Source: Bacteroidota bacterium
GTDB lineage: Bacteria; Bacteroidota; Kryptoniia; Kryptoniales; JAKASW01
Assembly: GCA_021796055.1 (NCBI GenBank)
Contig: JAJYOS010000298.1
Span: 1-7,573 of the forward strand
Direction of reading: 5' to 3'
DNA: 7,573 nucleotides
Positions 5,941 to 7,573 of this stretch are shown here, piece after piece (the stretch's first letter is position 1; each line of letters starts with the position of its first letter). Below the pieces are notes generated by a model, which saw only the letters and a program-made list of their open reading frames with translations, searched no databases and had not been told where the DNA came from. The translations under genes were made by a program, and so were the position numbers.

Positions 5941-6249
5941 AGTGGAGGGGACTCTGCTGAGGTTGAATATTACAATCTGGATTGCTCGCCTGATACTACT
6001 ATCTGGTCGCAAAGCAGCCCGATTGTAGTTGAATTAGATCCTGCTGAGGCGGGAGTATATGTGTTCAAACCTTGGATGAAATATAACGTGTCTTCACCTC
6101 CGCCAAGTATTTATGTGGCATTCAAACTCTTTTTCGACAATGCGATGGTTGACAGCGGTGCGGATGGCGCCAGCTATGGTCTTTGGTTTGCTGGGACAGG
6201 AATAGCGAAATCAGGATATCCGTATGGGCGCGGCAGTCCTCAGGCATAG
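5941..6249 (+). pseudogene. Segment B: continuation between TGA and TAG
   Basis: One hundred and two sense codons in the same frame, starting SGGDSAEVEYYNLDC and ending GRGSPQA before TAG. The sequence is rich in aromatic, Ser, Gly and Asp residues, as in extracellular beta domains. It has no start codon until a GTG at 6061 and no ribosome binding site, so it is not a credible separate gene. Confidence 0.65.
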
Positions 6250-6255
6250 CCGGTT

Positions 6256-7128
6256 TTGTCTACCTCCTACGATTACTTCGCACTTTCTTTGTCTCCTTCC
6301 CCCACGTGGATGCCGTGGTACCACGGTGGAAGCGCCAATATTAACTTATTTGCTGGATACGACTGCAGCAGCAGCTGGATCCAGTGGTCTGCGCAGGATC
6401 CGCTTACTTTGACAATCGTTTCTGGGAGCCAGTACGCGTCATTTTACGGCTGGGATGCGGGAAGTCGAAGCGAAGTTAGGTTAGGTCCTGTCGTAAATAC
6501 CACAGGCACCAACATTCAGAACTATAGTACATCCCCTTACCTTGTTGCAGACGGCATTCAGCCTGACAGTGTAGCCGAATGGGTAGTCGTTCAAGGAGAG
6601 AGCGGTGGCTTGACGAGCACGGATTCAATACAGGTCCTGCCACCTCCGGTTGCGGTTACCTTCGCGCCGCCTGAAATTCCTCCGGGAGACACGGCGGATA
6701 TAATCCTCAAGGAGCGAAATCCGGATGGCACGACGGCAGATTTTCCGCCGGATCAGCTTTTTGAAGTCGGGATTTCCAGCGGAAACAGCTATGGAACAAT
6801 TCTGTCATCGGGCGATACGGCGGGATATTTTGCATCCGTACCGCAGGGTCTTAAATTTATAGCCGTCGATAGCATACGAGCGGATTCTGCGATGGTGGGA
6901 GTTCAAGTGGAACCGGCAATGGCTCTTCCGAGTGCGGCGGCACCGGGCAGAAATGGATCGGATAACAAGGCGGTCGTCTCACGAAGCAAGTCTGTCAGTC
7001 AAAATGTAAGAAGTCCATCCGCGATTGTATCGGCAGCAATGGCCGCAAACGGGCGTCGCAAATCAGTTTCCTTTACCGATGGTCAGTATAGCATAGGCTG
7101 GGTGAAAATAACGAAGAACCAGAGTTAA
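6256..7128 (+). pseudogene. Segment C: Ig-like module and low-complexity linker, ends at TAA
   Basis: From the first possible start, a TTG at 6256, this gives 290 residues, but the frame is continuous with the upstream piece and there is no ribosome binding site, so it is read as a fragment. Residues 1-130 (local numbering) are beta-rich and contain W, Y and G clusters such as WMPWYHGGS. Residues 131-219 look like an Ig-like module, starting PVAVTFAPPEIPPGDTADI. Residues 220-275 are a Ser/Ala/Arg/Lys-rich linker. It ends YSIGWVKITKNQS at the TAA. If downstream translation did restart here the product would lack a signal peptide. Confidence 0.65.
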
Positions 7129-7573
7129 GTGCTCAAAATATTGAATCATGCTCCATGGTCGATCTGGCCTTACCTTCCAGCGACAAGTAGGGGAACTACG
7201 AGAGGTGGAGACCTGCCAGGTTACGACCCTAATCGCACTTTTGAGGTACAGGTGACCGACGCTAATGGAAATCCTGTAAACGGCGCCATAGTGGAAATAA
7301 CCCACAATTACCTTCAAGGAAGCGGAGGACATGTTCACGGAGCAAGTGGCGAGCTTGTGCCACCTCAGGCTCTGCAAGGGATATTCTATGGGCAAGGGGA
7401 CAGCGGATCTTCGCTTATGCTGACGACTGACCCAAACGGAATCGCCCTTGTCGATAAATATTTGGCTTCACAGATTTCAGGAACGTATCTCATAATTGCA
7501 TATTTGAAGTCCGATCCCTCGGTGAAGGATACTGTGAACCTGAATGTTCAAGTTCCGGGGCTTGTCAATTTCA
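7129..7573 (+). pseudogene. Segment D: further extracellular module, continues past the right edge
   Basis: One hundred and forty-eight open codons follow the TAA in the same frame. A GTG immediately after the TAA could formally act as a start but has no ribosome binding site. After HAPWSIWPYLPATSRG comes an Ig-fold-like stretch FEVQVTDANGNPVNGAIVEI, a His/Gly-rich GSGGHVHGASG, and strands ending SGTYLIIAYL and DTVNLNVQVPG. The style is that of bacterial invasin-like (Big) repeats. The end of the gene lies outside the window. Confidence 0.65.

Larger units (their letters stand above)
5752..7573 (+). pseudogene. Secreted Ig-like-domain protein gene with three in-frame stops (partial, runs off right edge)
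   Basis: One reading frame from the ATG at 5752 runs 607 codons to the window edge and is interrupted only by TGA (codon 63, 5938-5940), TAG (codon 166, 6247-6249) and TAA (codon 459, 7126-7128). The four pieces lie in the same frame, directly abut, and read like one exported protein: a signal peptide, beta-rich sequence, an Ig-like module (about codons 299-387), a Ser/Ala/Arg-rich linker, and a further module with VTDANGNPVNGAIVEI. No frameshift or insertion is visible. Each stop is one transition from a likely sense codon (TGG to TGA, CAG to TAG, CAA to TAA), which fits recent decay by point mutation; readthrough is the alternative. All three stop codons end apparently normal genes elsewhere in the window, so a genome-wide recoded stop is unlikely. 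The protein's function is unknown; cell-surface or secreted adhesion-type proteins often look like this. Confidence 0.8.

Noticed and set aside
5752..7573. A recoded genetic code explaining the in-frame stops
   Set aside because: TAA, TGA and TAG each end an apparently normal gene in this window (nuoH and Nramp; nuoI, yjbQ and ZIP; Usp), so none is generally read as sense.

Overview
The window is a bacterial chromosomal segment holding six intact protein genes and one long interrupted gene that runs off the right edge. There are no tRNA, rRNA, CRISPR or transposase signals. The mix (complex I subunits, a YjbQ protein, two metal transporters, a two-domain Usp protein, and a large secreted protein with Ig-like modules) would fit a free-living Gram-negative bacterium, perhaps of the Bacteroidota/Ignavibacteria group. 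That placement is an inference from gene style only. Several genes have clear AAGGAG-type ribosome binding sites.

Layout. 195-1731 (+): nuoH and nuoI, the proton-channel-side membrane subunit and the 2x[4Fe-4S] subunit of respiratory complex I, 13 nt apart; no other nuo gene is recognisable in the window. 1875-2288 (+): a YjbQ/UPF0047 protein with its own strong ribosome binding site, separated from nuoI by a stretch rich in CCGGA/TCCGG inverted repeats. 2427-3149 (-): a ZIP-family metal transporter, convergent with yjbQ. 3368-4669 (+): an Nramp/MntH metal transporter, divergent from the ZIP gene, followed by a tandem-domain universal stress protein gene that starts inside the Nramp stop region (8-bp overlap). 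The 218-bp divergent spacer between the two metal transporters carries three separate inverted repeats and a 13-codon micro-ORF that overlaps the Nramp start in a GTGA junction.

5752 to the right edge (+): one reading frame, with a -35-like TTGACA, a strong ribosome binding site and a signal peptide, encodes a secreted protein with Ig-like modules, but it is cut by three in-frame stop codons: TGA at 5938, TAG at 6247 and TAA at 7126. The frame never shifts, and coding-like sequence continues directly after each stop. This is the most unusual feature of the window. The simplest reading is a recently decayed gene with three nonsense substitutions; stop readthrough is the alternative.

How the parts work together: nuoHI contribute to the respiratory chain. 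The ZIP and Nramp importers probably handle divalent metals (Zn/Fe/Mn) under control from the shared spacer, and the Usp protein is probably made together with the Nramp transporter. The interrupted secreted protein has no evident functional link to the other genes.
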